Assembly (NCBI GenBank): GCA_014529385.2
Contig: CM043942.1
Span: forward strand, 48,960,244 to 49,024,243
DNA from: Adiantum capillus-veneris
Taxonomy: Eukaryota > Streptophyta > Polypodiopsida > Polypodiales > Pteridaceae
Direction of reading: 5' to 3'
Length of the DNA stretch: 64,000 bases
Position 1 is the stretch's first letter. Every line of letters starts with the position of its first letter. A program made the translations under genes and the position numbers. Below are positions 9,820-20,996 of this stretch, piece after piece. The notes beneath the pieces were generated by a model that saw nothing but the letters and a program-made list of their open reading frames with translations, had not been told where the DNA came from and did not search any database.

Positions 9820-11352
9820 AGGTCATCTGCTACTTTGTGTTTGCACTGCCAAACAGGACCATAGTAACTTTTTACTAACTTAGCATAGTACTTTTGGTCT
9901 CCTGTAGGATTCTTGCCCGTCGTGTGCCTTAATCGAGCCTTGGGAAATTTAAGCAAGACCCAATCATTTTCTTTGAAGGCTTGGGCTCTTATGTGCTTAT
10001 CAACAATAGCCTTTTTCCTTTGTTGTGAGATAGGGATAGCATCCTTAATCTTTTGGAAAGATTCTTGTAGGTCTCAGCTATACTCATTTGCAGCGAAGAT
10101 CTTCCCGTGTACTTAAGTAGCAGGGGATTTTTGGATCTTCCGTCAATTACCTCAAAAGGCGCCTTTCTCGTGAAGGTATGTACAATATTATAGGCATACT
10201 CTACTAAGGGTAAGTACTTCTCCCATGGGGACCTTTGATCTACTTCTGTTACATAGGCTTGTAGTAGATCAAGAATTGTTAGGTTAGCTATTTCAATTTG
10301 GCCATCCGTTTGCGGGTGATAGGCCGAAGAGAAATTTAGCCTTGTGCCTAAATTCTCAAAGAGACCCTTCCAAAAATTACTGGTCATTCTAGGATCTCTA
10401 TCCGACACTATGGACATCGGAAAGCCATAGTACTTGAAGATTTGTGATATGAAGAGGGTTGCCATTTGATGGGCTTTGATACTCTTTTTGACATGTATAA
10501 AATGAGCTTGTTTGTTGAACCTGTCTACTATCGTCCATATTCCTATATTCCCATGGATAGACTTAGGCAATCCAAAGATAAAATCCATGGATATGCTCTC
10601 CCATGGTGAATTAGGGATTGCCAAAGGTTGAAGCAATCTAGGTTGCTTCCCTCTATCAAACTTTGTCTTTTGGCATACCACACATTTAGAAACATACTCT
10701 TGTATATTTGCTTTCATGGTAGGCCAATAGAAATATGTTTCAATCCCTTTTAGGGTAGACTGAATCCCTCTATGCCCCACATAAGGAGGAGCATGAGATT
10801 CATACATTACTTTCTCACGTAGTGAGCTAGTAATGCATAGTCTATTGCCATAGAGAAGATAACCATCTTGTAAAGTAAATGGTTCCTCTTTCTTCCCTAG
10901 TGCTAGGGCTGAAATTACATTTCCAAAATCGGGATCAATAGTGTACTCATCTATCATAGAAGATAGATGATTGTGAGTTGCTATGGAAACCGCAGTCACT
11001 CTTGGCCGTCTTGAGAGTGCATCGGCTACTTGATTACGCTTGCCAACAATGTGAGCAATATGAAAATGAAATTGTGAAAGGAAATTTTCCCATCTCATTT
11101 GTTTGTCGGAGAGCTTGGTCTGTGTCATGAAGTACTTAAGGCTTTGATGATCCGTCCGCAAAATGAAAGGAGTCCCCAATAAATAGTGCTTCCACGAGTC
11201 TAAGGCATGTAGAACTGCGAGGAGTTCCTTTTCATATATGCCTAGAGCTTGCTCAACAGGGTTGAGTCTTCGACTTTCATAGGCTATGGCGTGCCCTTCT
11301 TGGAGCAAAAAAGCTCCAAGGCAATCACCACAAGTGTCACATTGGACCTCAA
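9820..11352 (-). pseudogene. Ty3/gypsy copy B: RNase H and integrase
   Basis: The minus strand is almost continuously open from 11352 to 9989 and continues in another frame to about 9835. It encodes RNase H from FEVQCDTCGDCLGA, the H2C2 zinc finger (YVSKCVVCQKTKFD), and an integrase core with all three acidic positions in context (SMDFIFG, SDRDPRM, and the region after HPQTDGQ). After these come KENDWVLLKFPKAR and a short C-terminal tail ending at a TAG near 9835. It is cut at its 5' side exactly at FEVQ (11352), where CACTA-related sequence begins. The upstream residues joined to this frame (11353-11569) are read-through and not part of the element. Confidence 0.9.
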
Positions 11353-11535
11353 ATGTCGTCTCCCTCTGTTTTGGAGCATTCAGTGTGCTCCGAAGCTTCA
11401 GTGTCCATGAGACGATCTTCACACTCGTGGTGGCATCGACGCTCTCGTGGTGGTGGCGGCGGTTGTTGTGGGGATGCTGCCGTTGATGCCTCGACATCGT
11501 CTCATGTTTGATGAGGCTCTTTATCCTCCCCTTCT

Positions 11536-12342
11536 TTGCCCGCCCCCACACCAGCCACGGCATTTCCATCTACGCCAAGTTTTGCTTGGCTGACGGCCGT
11601 TCCTAATCCTCCAGGATTCACTCCAGTCGACACTCCTTGCTTCGGGTCCCAGACTCCAGTGGAGACACCTGACGTCTGTACCCCCATCGACACGATGCTA
11701 GAGACCCCTGCCGTGACACCCAGGTTCACGCGTCATCGGCGAGAGGGCTTGCCTTGCTCCGTCGACGTCAGCGGCAGCATCATCTTGGATGATGAAGGCA
11801 AGAAGGTGATCTCGCGTATGCGCGGTCTTTGCTCTCAGGTGTTTAGACACTATATACTAAACACCTGGAGTGAAGTACCAAGTGATTTAAAAGACAGAGT
11901 CATCAACATGCTGCATGACGAGTTTCTAGTTTCAACACGGGACGACCGCTTCAATGAAGACCTGATGAAGGTTCGAATGTGCGAATACTGCAAGCACAAG
12001 CGTTCCGAAGTGCAAAAAGCAATTAAGCATGGGTGGAAAAGACCAGATTGGCTGGCCAAAGAAGACTGGAAGAATGCGAAGAAAGTAGCGCGCAAGAATC
12101 TCGACAAGTGGAAGCAACAAAAGGAGGCAGCCAAAGCGCGAGTAGAGGCAGGGAGCTCGCACCACTTGGGGAGTGGCACGTGGACATCATTTGAGACCGA
12201 TTTTGTAAGTGTTTTCGCATTTCTCTTTAGGTTTGATAGTGTAGGGTTTAGGGGTTTTTAAATTCTAAGATAATGGATTCTTTGTATGTTTTGACAGTGG
12301 TCGATTGCAGGACGTGACCCCACACCGTACGAGCGCGAGTAA
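11536..12342 (+). CDS. plant Transposase_24 (Ptta/En/Spm) protein
   Basis: The frame is Pro/Thr-rich at its start (about 11536-11730), followed by the conserved domain: RMRGLCSQVFRHYILNTWSEVP, NMLHDEF, then KHGWKRPDWLAKEDW and a Lys-rich helix ending in a GSSHHLGSGTW motif. This order is typical of the plant Ptta/En/Spm accessory transposase family carried by CACTA elements. The frame is closed upstream at 11512; the first ATG is 11694, so the true start or first exon is uncertain. A phase-0 intron 12205-12297 (GTAAGT...TTGACAG) leads to an exon with GRDPTPYERE, another family motif, then TAA at 12340. The reading continues sensibly past that stop to a donor at about 12401 and an acceptor at 12497. 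The TAA may therefore be a disabling mutation and the gene originally longer. Confidence 0.65.
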
Positions 12343-12959
12343 GCAAGCAAGAAGGGCTTAAAACGCTCTGATGAACAATCTGAGTTCTTGCGGTGGCATG
12401 GTTAGTATTAGGGTTTACTCTTTTCTATTTGTTGTATTGTTTTATAAATTATATGTTTATACTTACAGAAAGCTATCTTATTGTTTTTTTTTTGCAGAAT
12501 CCGACAGATATGCCACTTGGACATGATGAGACGTTTGATTAGACGACGTCAAGTCTAGTTGTAGCTAGATAGCATTAGTTTTCTTTTGTCATAGCATATG
12601 TATCATGAGATGAAGTTTATACGTCTTTTTGTAACTATCAAAAAACCATGTATATTTTTTCAATAATGACAATGGTGTTGTAACTAGTACATTTGCAAAG
12701 TTTAACAATCAAGTGATTTTGCCTATGATGTGTACAATTGTCATTGATTTACTTTTGTCAGTTTTGTATCTTTATTCTGCAAACAATACTATGGATGATG
12801 GAGTTAATGGTTATATTGTCTTGTGGGTGACTACTTTGGGTCTATATCTAAGCTTGCACTTTCTTTCCAAGGTGAATCTGGGATTATCTTGGATTCATTT
12901 AGGTTTACTCTATTATTGAAACATTCAATATGGTTGATGGGTTGAATGCCCTGCCACCA

Positions 12960-13221
12960 AATATTTTTTTCTCTCGCGCGTTGCTATAAGCGTCACTATA
13001 AAAGGCTTTGCAACGTCGCTATGAACGTCGCTATAGGTGACATGTAAACATCGCTATGATCGTCGCTATAGGCGTCGCTATATAGCAACATCTATAGCGA
13101 TGCTTATAGCGACATTCTCGTATCGACGCTTTTAGCGACAGTCTTAGCGAGACCATGGAGTATAAAAACCCAATGTATTTTTGTCACTAATAACATCACA
13201 AGTGCACACAACCTCTTGTAG
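12960..13221. repeat. CACTA subterminal repeats and terminal inverted repeat
   Basis: About ten copies of a GTCGCTATA / TATAGCGAC motif occur in both orientations between 12975 and 13150, so the region can fold back on itself. The outer end at 13221 carries the CACTACAAGA terminus (minus strand). Such short subterminal repeats are the usual binding sites of TNPA-like proteins in CACTA elements. Confidence 0.75.
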
Positions 13222-15400
13222 TGAGCAATATAAAAATGAAATTACGAAAGGAAATTTTCCCACCTCATTTGTTTGTCGGAGAGCTTGGTCTGCATCATAA
13301 AGTACTTAAGGCTTTGATGATTTGTCCGCAAAATGAAAGGAGTCCCCAATAAATAGTGCTTCCACGAGTCTAAGGCATGTAGAACTTCGGGAGTTCCTTT
13401 TCATATATGCCTAGAGCTTGGTCAATAGGGTCGAGTCTTCGACTTTCATAGGCTATGGCATGCCCTTCTTGGAGCAAAACAGCTCCAAGGCAATCACCAC
13501 AAGCGTCACATTGGACCTCAAATGGATTTGAGAGATCCAGCAGTGTAAGCAAAGGTTGAGAGATAAGCTTTTTGAAAAGCATTGCTCTCCTTGGTAAACC
13601 ATGTATACCTAACGTTTTTCTTTGTTAGGTCATGTAATGGTCCTGCTATTAGTGAGAACTTTTCTATGAAGCGTCTATAGTATGCACACATACCTATAAA
13701 GCTTCTTAACTCATGAAGATTCCTTGGTTTAGGCCATCCTTTTATTACCTCTAACTTTGATGGATCCATTTGGATGCCATCTTGAGAGATAATGTGACCT
13801 AAATACTGAATCTCTAGTAAGAAAAATTCACTTTTCTTTCGATTAACATAAAGTTTATTCTCTCTTAGAACTTGAAATATTACCTGGAGGTGTTGCTTGT
13901 GTTCGTGTAATGAATTAGAGTAGATGATGATATCATCAAAGAACACTCCAGTAAAGGTTCAACAAGGGCTGAATAGCTTCTCCATCAAGCGGTTGAATGT
14001 GGCTGGTGCATTGGTCAAGCCAAAAGGCATGACAATGTATTCGTAAAGACCAAACATAGTGTGAAATGCGGTCTTTACAATGTCTTGATCAACTATCCTT
14101 ATTTTTTAGGTCAATCCTACTGAAGTAGGTGGACCCTTGTAGCTTATCAAATAGGTCTTCTACCCATGGAACGGGAAACCTATTCTTGATAGTGATCCTA
14201 TTTAGTGCTCTTTAGTCAACACACATACGATATGTGTCGTCTTTCTTTTGCACTAGTAGCAGAGGAGAACAAAATGGAGATGAGCTAGGCCTAATCATGC
14301 CCTTCTCAACTAACTCATGCACTTGCCTCATAATCTCCTCTTGTTGAGCTTAAGAAACTCTATAAGGAGGTTTGTTAGGCGGTGAACTTCCTGGAAGAAG
14401 TTCAATTGCATGGTCATCATTGCCTCGTTTAGGAGGTAGCTCACAAGGGATGTCGTCAATAAAGACATCTTGAAATCCCTTGAGAAAATTGGATAACTCT
14501 AATTCCTTTTGGTTGTGTATACTTTCTTTTGCTAAAATATTAGGTTCATTTTGAAAGTCTTTAACAAAAATCATGTACACGGAAATAGAGCTCTTTATTG
14601 ACTTATTGAAAGCTTGCTTATGTACAATGGGTATGGTGTTACCCATTTCCTTAGCATCTATCTACATATCTTTTTTCCTGAACCTAAAAGAGATTCTCCT
14701 TTCAGGGAATTTAACATTGGCAGCTATGCGATCAAACCATGGTGCCCCTAGGATTACATCCTCATGGTTGAGAGGAGAGATAAAGAAGTCCTCTTTGTCC
14801 ACATAGATTTGGACATGGAGCCTCAATTTCTTGATTAAGGGAGTGACTGAATCTTCTTGCCCCTTGAAAGCACCATCTACGGGTAGGACATCTCCCATCT
14901 TGTAAGCTTGTATTCCTAGCTTGGTGGCCAATTCTGTGGATATGAAATGTGAGTAGAACCAGGGTCAAAGAGAATAAAATAATCATGTTCTCTTACCTTT
15001 CCCCAAGCATGGCATAGAGGAGATCCTTTGTGGTGATTTTCCTCCTCTTGGATTTTGACCAAGGTAGCTCTAGGAGGCTCATGGCGGTTGTTCTTTTGGG
15101 GACAAGCGCAATACGCATGCCCTTGCTCGCCGCACTTGAAACAACGGTTATCCTTGCGATAACGATCAAGCTCTTCAGGAGAGAGTTTATTTTTGCCTTT
15201 GTAAACTCCCTTCTCTTTAGCTTTGTTGGATTTGCCCTTAGGGGACTTTTGGAAATTGTCCTTCCCCTTAGGCTCATTGGAACCCTTGTTTTCCGTGGGC
15301 TTAGAATTTCTTTTAGCCCCCGTTTGGAAATTGATTCAAGAGGCCACCATAGTATGGTGTGTAACCGCCGATATAATGCGTGGCCTTTGGGAGTTGACAT
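13222..15400 (-). pseudogene. Ty3/gypsy copy C: zinc knuckle, protease, RT, part of RNase H
   Basis: Read on the minus strand from 15400: a Lys-rich gag end with a CCHC knuckle near 15150, a protease region (ELATKLGIQAYKMGD), the linker FLKGFQDVF, reverse transcriptase with its FFDD catalytic motif at about 13945, and RNase H up to about 13222. Breaks include a TAA at about 14350 (RVS followed by stop), a lost YHQI segment near 14105, frameshifts around 13530 and 13400, and a degraded protease active-site region. The element is cut at 13222 by the CACTA end. Integrase is missing. Confidence 0.9.
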
Positions 15401-16600
15401 ACTCCACCATTTCTTCAGTTAAGCCCGCACAAAATTGTTGCTTTTGCTCTCCAAAATCCAACTTTTTGAAGACAGTGTGGCTTTGAGTTGTAGGTCCCAA
15501 AACTTGTCTACATATTTGTGAATGGATTCATAGGGAGAGAGCTTCAAGCTTTGCCATTCGGTGAGTACTTTGTCTTTGGCATCACTGGCCAAAACCTGCT
15601 TCATAATGGAAGCTCTTAAATATTTCCATGTTTGTGGAGCTTCACCATTGGCCCGTAGGCTAGACCACCATTGTCTGGCGGACTTTTGAAAGTGCATAGC
15701 TACATGGAGTAGCTTAGAGGACTCCATGAAGCCCTCATCTCCAAACGCCACATCGAGATGTTGGATAAAGGCCCAGACTTTGTCCGTAGCACCAAAAGTA
15801 CCATCGTAGGTAAGGAAAGAGATGCTATTCCCTCCTTTTTTTAATTTCTTGAGCTTGGATGACCTCTTCCACGCGGCATAGGATTTCCTATGGCCTCTTC
15901 TTTTTGATGGTTCAAAGGTTGCACCATCACTTTCTTCAGAAGGTGAAGAATTTGAAGAAGATGGAGAAGAGGGTGACATCTTTCTCGCCTTTTTCTTGCC
16001 TGATCTTCGTTGTCTTCACCATCATTTTCATAAGAGGAAGAGGATGAAGAAGATGGAGAAGAGGGTGTCCTCTTTCTTGCCTTTTTCTTCTCTTCTGTTT
16101 TTTGTCATACCTCTTTAAAGTATGGTGTGGAGAAGTATGCGATGGTCTTCTCTGTTTTGGAGGTGATGGAGAGCGTTTAGCCCGCCGTCTTCGTGGAGCC
16201 ATCTCCACCAAGGTGGCAGGAGACTCACTTCTTTCTGGTTCCTTCGGTGGAGTCTCTTGAATTCTCCTTTGAGAAGGAGATGCGTCATCAAGGAGAAAAT
16301 TTCTGAGCCCTTCATATGATCCTCTTCTTCTTCCCGAATCGAAGAGAGACCCCTTTTGGAAGTCTCACAAGGAGGCTTCCTAGGTGTTCTCTCGTCATGG
16401 TGGGGAGCTTGGAGAATCCCATGAGCACAAAGCTGTCGTTGCACTTCAGTTTGGAGGGATGGATTTCCCATGGCTTGTTGAAGCCTAGAAACAAGATAGT
16501 TAACAAGCATCGGGGCATCATTAGTAGCCTACTCATTAGCAAAATCAAAGTTATCAACATTAATTTCACTCTCTTTACTATTATCAGCCATTCTAACAAC
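15400..16600 (-). pseudogene. Ty3/gypsy copy C gag
   Basis: The minus strand from about 16590 encodes a gag N-terminus (LVNYLVSRLQQAMGNPSLQ), a basic SR-rich tract (APRRRRAKRSPSPPK) and the gag core (SISFLTYDGTFGATDKVWAF, ARQWWSSLRANGE, YVDKFWDLQLKA). The core frame is open from 15979 to 15419. Frame changes around 16300, 16120 and 15980 separate the three parts. The domain order matches copy D. C retains the base at 15492 that is deleted in D, so the two copies have independent lesions. Confidence 0.85.
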
Positions 16601-16979
16601 TTTTAGGTGTACTTTGGCACATCAAGCCCTAGTTGCTACTCCTCTTTACCCCTTTAGAAAAAGCACTCAAGCTACTGTACTCGTGGCTCAAATACCATTA
16701 ATTGCAAGGAATAGAAGAGAGGGTTGTTCAACACCAAAACAGCACTGGCTCCTGTCAAGCTTCTAATAGCTCAATAGTGGTTAAGCTATAGGCAAGCCCC
16801 GTAGGACTCCACTATTAAGAATGATAGCTCTCGACGTGATGCTCCGTTAACTGCACAAAGGCAAGCGCACTGCAAGGCTGACAAATCCCTATTCTACTTA
16901 CTTACATGAAATTAATAATACCAACCATTTATATCTAGCTTGAGGACCTCCCTTCTTGAGCAAGAAAGAGAAACCTTGT

Positions 16980-16992
16980 GCTCTGATACCAA
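16980..16992 (-). other. primer-binding site, initiator tRNA-Met
   Basis: The minus strand reads TTGGTATCAGAGC, complementary to the 3' end of plant initiator tRNA-Met, and directly follows the LTR end GTTACA. Confidence 0.9.
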
Positions 16993-17648
16993 TGTAACAC
17001 TTAATGGTCTAGTAACTTGTGTGTAGAGGAAAATAGCATGAACATAGTGAGCATTTCATTATAATAGCTTCCTAATGAGAATAACAAGAGTGCTTGGTGG
17101 AGAGAGCAACAAAAAGTATAACACCTAGTTCGATAGCATGAACAATACTTCAAAAGAGAGAGGAATTAAGCAATTGACAACAATTGAGGAACGGATTTTC
17201 ATGGAGCCAGTCCCCCCTCCAAAAGGCTTTGTATTATGGTTTCTCCCATCAAGAGAGAAATTTTACATTACAATTCTTTGTATTCCTTCAATACTAGCTA
17301 GTGCAATGAGGATGGAAACTTCATGCACTAAGAAAAAAACCCTTATCAAACACAACATCAATTCCCTCACGGTCTCAGACCCAAGACCTCACACACCTTC
17401 GAACATGGTGAGAGCTAGCGGGTTACGAGAGTAGACTGAGAGGAAGAAGGAGTATTCAAGATGTACATCTCCTCATAATCACTCATATTAGCATAGCTTA
17501 GCTTAGTAATTAGCATGGTAGAGGAGATGAGCATGCATTGAAGCTTGGCTCTTGGTTGGATCTGCATCACAAAGCCAAGAGTTGTTGGTGTAGGCCTCCC
17601 TTCTCACAAGCTTGGAGTAGGTGGTAAGCTTTCCACTTAAGATTGAGA

Positions 17649-17649
<1 letters not shown>

Positions 17650-17728
<79 letters not shown>
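17650..17728. repeat. (GA)n microsatellite in the LTR
   Basis: An almost uninterrupted GA tract of about 79 bp, absent from the corresponding place in the LTR of copy D. Confidence 0.95.
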
Positions 17729-17730
<2 letters not shown>

Positions 17731-18245
17731 TTCTTGCTTCACACATAGATTGTGTGTGTGTATGCAAGTGAATAATGCCTTTGAAAAATCAGCCCCCCTC
17801 TCTCTTGATTGACCTCCCTTGCTAATTGCTCTTGCTACAGCCCTATTGGACCTCCCCAGTCCTAGCCAATCAAGCAGCATAAGTGATAGCCTTTTGACAT
17901 GTGTCCCCCTTTCCCTTTGTGAGAGCTTTTGCTATTTAATGAATGCAATTAAACTCTCATTGGGGACCCCTTTGTCTCCTGGCCAATAGGAATCAGGCAA
18001 GCCATTGGGCTGCTGAATGCTCATTGGACCCCTAGGGAGACTGTCCAATAGTCTTCTAGAGAGCTTAATTCTTTTTGGTTCTTTTATTGAGTGTTTTTAA
18101 ATTAATTAAATTAGACTTACTCTAGCCTAATTCTCATTGGTCCACCTCCAAGGCCATCCAATAGGATTTGAGTACACCTTGTGGGCATCTGGGCTACGGA
18201 GATGACATGTGTCCCTCTTTCGGCCCCTTGTGTACAAAGGAAGCT

Positions 18246-18252
18246 TGTGTGT

Positions 18253-18293
<41 letters not shown>

Positions 18294-18327
18294 TGTGTGT
18301 GTGTTGTGTATGTGTGTGTGTGTGTGA
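18246..18327. repeat. (TG)n microsatellite in the LTR
   Basis: TG repeats with a few interruptions, about 80 bp. The copy D LTR has only about 20 bp here, so the tract has expanded or contracted since the copies diverged. Confidence 0.9.
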
Positions 18328-18706
18328 GTTTCTCTCTCATCCCCTACTTCTTGGGCTCGCCCCCTCCTTTGTAGGCATTGAGAAAGACTTTTTGGGACAC
18401 ACACAAAGCATCCAAATTTCCTAATCTTTGACCTTTGGACACAACCTTTGAATTTTGGAACCTTAGCATTTTGGAAGTCTTAATGGGTTGAACCCTAAGG
18501 TCTTTGGAGCCAATTGTTGCACATAGCTCTTTTGCAGATGGCCTCCCCTTTGGATCCCTATTTTCCCTCCTTTGGATCCCTCCTGTGGCCGGTCTGCCAG
18601 CTTAACCAATATTCTATCTTTTTCTTCCCTGGCACTTCCCCATATCAAATGATCAGTTTCACATGAGAAAATCATTTAGGAGAATTAGATATTAGTTACT
18701 ATGACA

Positions 18707-19047
18707 AATTTTGGGTATGTATACTTGGGAGATGATGAAGCTTGTGAAATTGTCGGCAAAGGTACAGTTTGTGTCAAAACTGCTAACGAAAATGAATGGA
18801 GGCTTAAAGATGTTAGGCATGTTCCTTCTCCTCACAAAAATTGATCACTATAGGATAATTGGACGATGAAGGTCACAACATTACATTCAAAAGAAAATGG
18901 TGGAAGATCTCAAAGGGATCTTTGGTGGCTACCAAGGGAGAAAAGGTTGGTACACTTTACTTGTGTACTGTTAGCACGCAATCTTCAACTTGTGCAATAG
19001 CTACGGAAGTCAAGAGTGCGGTGTGGCACTATCGGCTTGGGCATATG
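18707..19047 (+). pseudogene. outer Ty1/copia element, pre-integrase part
   Basis: The frame reads VYLGDDEACEIVGKGTVCV, then DVRHVPSPHKN, then DDEGHNITF...ISKGSLVATKGEK and WHYRLGHM. These are the gag-pre-integrase region and the start of the integrase HHCC finger of a copia polyprotein. A frameshift lies near 18841. The reading stops exactly at LGHM because another element is inserted there; it resumes at 20997. The 5' part (gag, protease) has been lost where the gypsy LTR ends. Confidence 0.9.
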
Positions 19048-20991
19048 TGTAAAGAATGAGGATGCAAGAGAGCTACACAAGACAAGCACAAAGCACACAA
19101 AGATGGAAAGCTTCTTCTTCTTCTTCACAGAAAAGAGAGTACAAAATGACTAAGTGCTAAAGCTGAAAAGTAGCACATATATACATGCGGTCACTAAGTG
19201 TGAACTCGCTAGAAGCGTACTAGGCTAGCACTATAAGTGTAGTCCAGCTATAGAATCACTGGCAGAGATCCTCCGTGTCGGTCACCTAACGCGCCAGTGA
19301 GTAAATGTCGTAAGCGGCCAAGACCCGTAGTGGATGCAAGCTCAAGGTGTAGAGCTCGACATCTCAACACTCCCCCTCGAGCTCTGCATGTCGCAGAGTC
19401 CAAGCATAGTCCGAAAACATCGAAGCTTCTCAGCTCCGAGGGCCTTGGTAAAGATATCCGCTATTTGCTCCTCTGTGCTGACGTAGACCAAGTCGATGTC
19501 GCCCGCCAACACTCGCTCTCGAACGTAGTGGTAATGGACCTCTATGTGTTTGGTCCTGGCATGGAACACTGGGTTCCTAGCCAACTGCATGCTGCTGAGG
19601 TTGTCACAATGGATGAAAATCTACTGGTCCACCTGCACTCCCAAGTCCTCAAGTAATGTGCGTAGCCAAGCTACCTCGCACGCCGCAACTGCTGCACCTC
19701 TGTACTCGGCCTCTGTGCTCGATAAAGCAACCGTAGGCTGCTTTTTGCTGCTCCAAGTAACAGCAGCACTCCCAAAAGAGAACATGAAGCCACTCGTAGA
19801 TCTCCTATCAACAATGCTACCTTCCCAATCTGCATCTGTATACCCATACAATGCTAATGGTGCATCTGCTGCATAGAACAATGCGTAGTCAAGAGTACCT
19901 TGCACATACCTAAGTGTGCATCGTACTCCATCCAAGTGTGGCTTCCTCGGAAGCTGCATGAAATGACTCTCCAAGCCTACTGTGTAGCTCAAGTCTGGCC
20001 TCGTGATAGTCAAGTACCCACAATCTTCCTGTACATGTCGACATCCTCAACAACATCACCCTTCTCTGCACTCAGCTTTGCATTCACATCCAAGGGAATA
20101 GAAATTGGCTTACAATCAGCCATACCATACTTTTACAACATGTCCAAAGCATACTGTCTCTGTGATAGCCATACACCCTCTGGAGTCCTGATAACCTCAA
20201 TGCCAAGAAAGTAGCGCAACTCGCCTAAATCTTTCATTTCAAACTCCTGTTTGAGAAGACCCTTCACATGGTCAATCTCCATAGCATTGTCACCAACAAT
20301 AATAAGGTCATCTACATATATGGTAATGACCACAATCCCCACATCACTCTCACGTACATAGAGTGAATGATCAGCATGAGATCTCCTAAAACCAATACTG
20401 ACAAGATACTTGGCAATCCTGTCATACCATGCTCTAGAGCCCTGCTTCAAACCATACAAAGCTTTGAGAAGTCTGCATACATAATCTGGGTAACCTGGAT
20501 CGACATAACCAGGTGGCTGATCCATATACACTTCCTCTTGCAACTCACCATTCAAGAAGGCATTCTTTACATCCATTTGATGCATAATCCATCCTCTACA
20601 TGCAGCCACTGCTATGACAGCTGTCACAGTCGTCATCTTTGCCACTGGAGCAAAGGTCTCCTCATAGTCTATGCCATACGTCTGTGCAAGAGAGCTACAC
20701 AAGACAAGCACAAAGCACACAGAGATGGAAAGCTTCATCTTCTTCTTCACAGAAAAGAGAGTACAAAATGACTAAGTGCTAAAGCTGAAAAGTAGCACAT
20801 ATATACATGCGTTCACTAAGTGTGAACTCGCTAGAAGCGTACTAGGCTGGCACTATAAGTGTAGTCCAGCTGTAGAATCACTGGCAGAGATCCTCCGTGT
20901 CGGTCACCTAACGCGCCAGTGAGTAAATGCCGTAAGCGGCCAAGACCCGTAGTGGATGCCAGCTCAAGGTGTAGAGCTCGACATCTCAACA
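19048..20991 (-). mobile_element. internally deleted copia element with target-site duplication
   Basis: The element is 1944 bp, starts TGTAAAG and ends CTCAACA, and is flanked by the perfect 5-bp duplication ATATG (19043-19047 and 20992-20996). Removing it restores the reading LGHMSA of the outer copia. LTRs are at 19048-19369 (322 bp) and 20685-20991 (307 bp). The second lacks only the 15 bp that would lie next to the primer site; the remaining 307 bp align without gaps and show only a few substitutions. Primer site, gag, protease, integrase and the start of RT are deleted, so the second LTR joins directly to RT. Confidence 0.95.
19370..20684 (-). pseudogene. copia RT and RNase H of the inserted element
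   Basis: Read on the minus strand: RT from QTYGIDYEETFAPVAKM, through QMDVKNAFLNGEL and the catalytic YVDDLIIVGD, to LSQRQYALDML; then RNase H with TRPDLSYTVG, ADWEGSIVDRRSTSGFMF, LSSTEAEYRGAA and IADIFTKALG. A TAA lies at about 20133. Frame changes at about 20010 and 19620 break the RNase H part into two open segments. A polypurine tract (CGAGGGGGAG on the minus strand) stands immediately before the 3' LTR at 19369. The residues N-terminal to QTYG in this frame (20685-20750) are LTR sequence. Confidence 0.9.
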
Positions 20992-20996
20992 ATATG

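Larger units (their letters stand above)
11353..13221 (+). mobile_element. CACTA (En/Spm) transposon remnant
   Basis: The block between gypsy copies B and C has one recognisable CACTA end. The minus strand at 13221 reads CACTACAAGAGGTTGTGTGC, starting with the CACTACAAGA terminus of plant CACTA elements. Subterminal repeats and a plant transposase gene lie inside. No matching CACTA end occurs at the left, so the element is truncated at about 11353. Gypsy sequence on the two sides overlaps by about 300 bp (the RNase H region is present at both 11050-11350 and 13222-13530), so this is not a simple insertion into one gypsy element. Confidence 0.7.
16993..18706 (-). mobile_element. 5' LTR of gypsy copy C (1714 bp)
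   Basis: On the + strand the LTR runs from TGTAACAC (16993) to ATGACA (18706), giving TG...CA ends. It aligns along most of its length with the LTR of copy D (44288-45882). It is longer partly because of a GA tract (17650-17728) and a longer TG tract (18246-18327). The outer edge abuts copia coding sequence at 18707, so copy C inserted into an older copia element. The other LTR is missing. Confidence 0.9.

Noticed and set aside
11353-11569. Extra N-terminal domain on gypsy B
   Set aside because: The frame happens to stay open into the neighbouring CACTA-related sequence; other family copies show different residues here.
9820-16600. Gypsy B and C as one element interrupted by CACTA
   Set aside because: RNase H sequence is present on both sides, so a simple insertion would not give this layout.
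20685-20750. Signal-peptide-like start (KKKMKLSISVCFVLVLCSSLA) on the copia RT frame
   Set aside because: These codons come from LTR sequence joined to RT by the internal deletion, so the apparent signal peptide is accidental.
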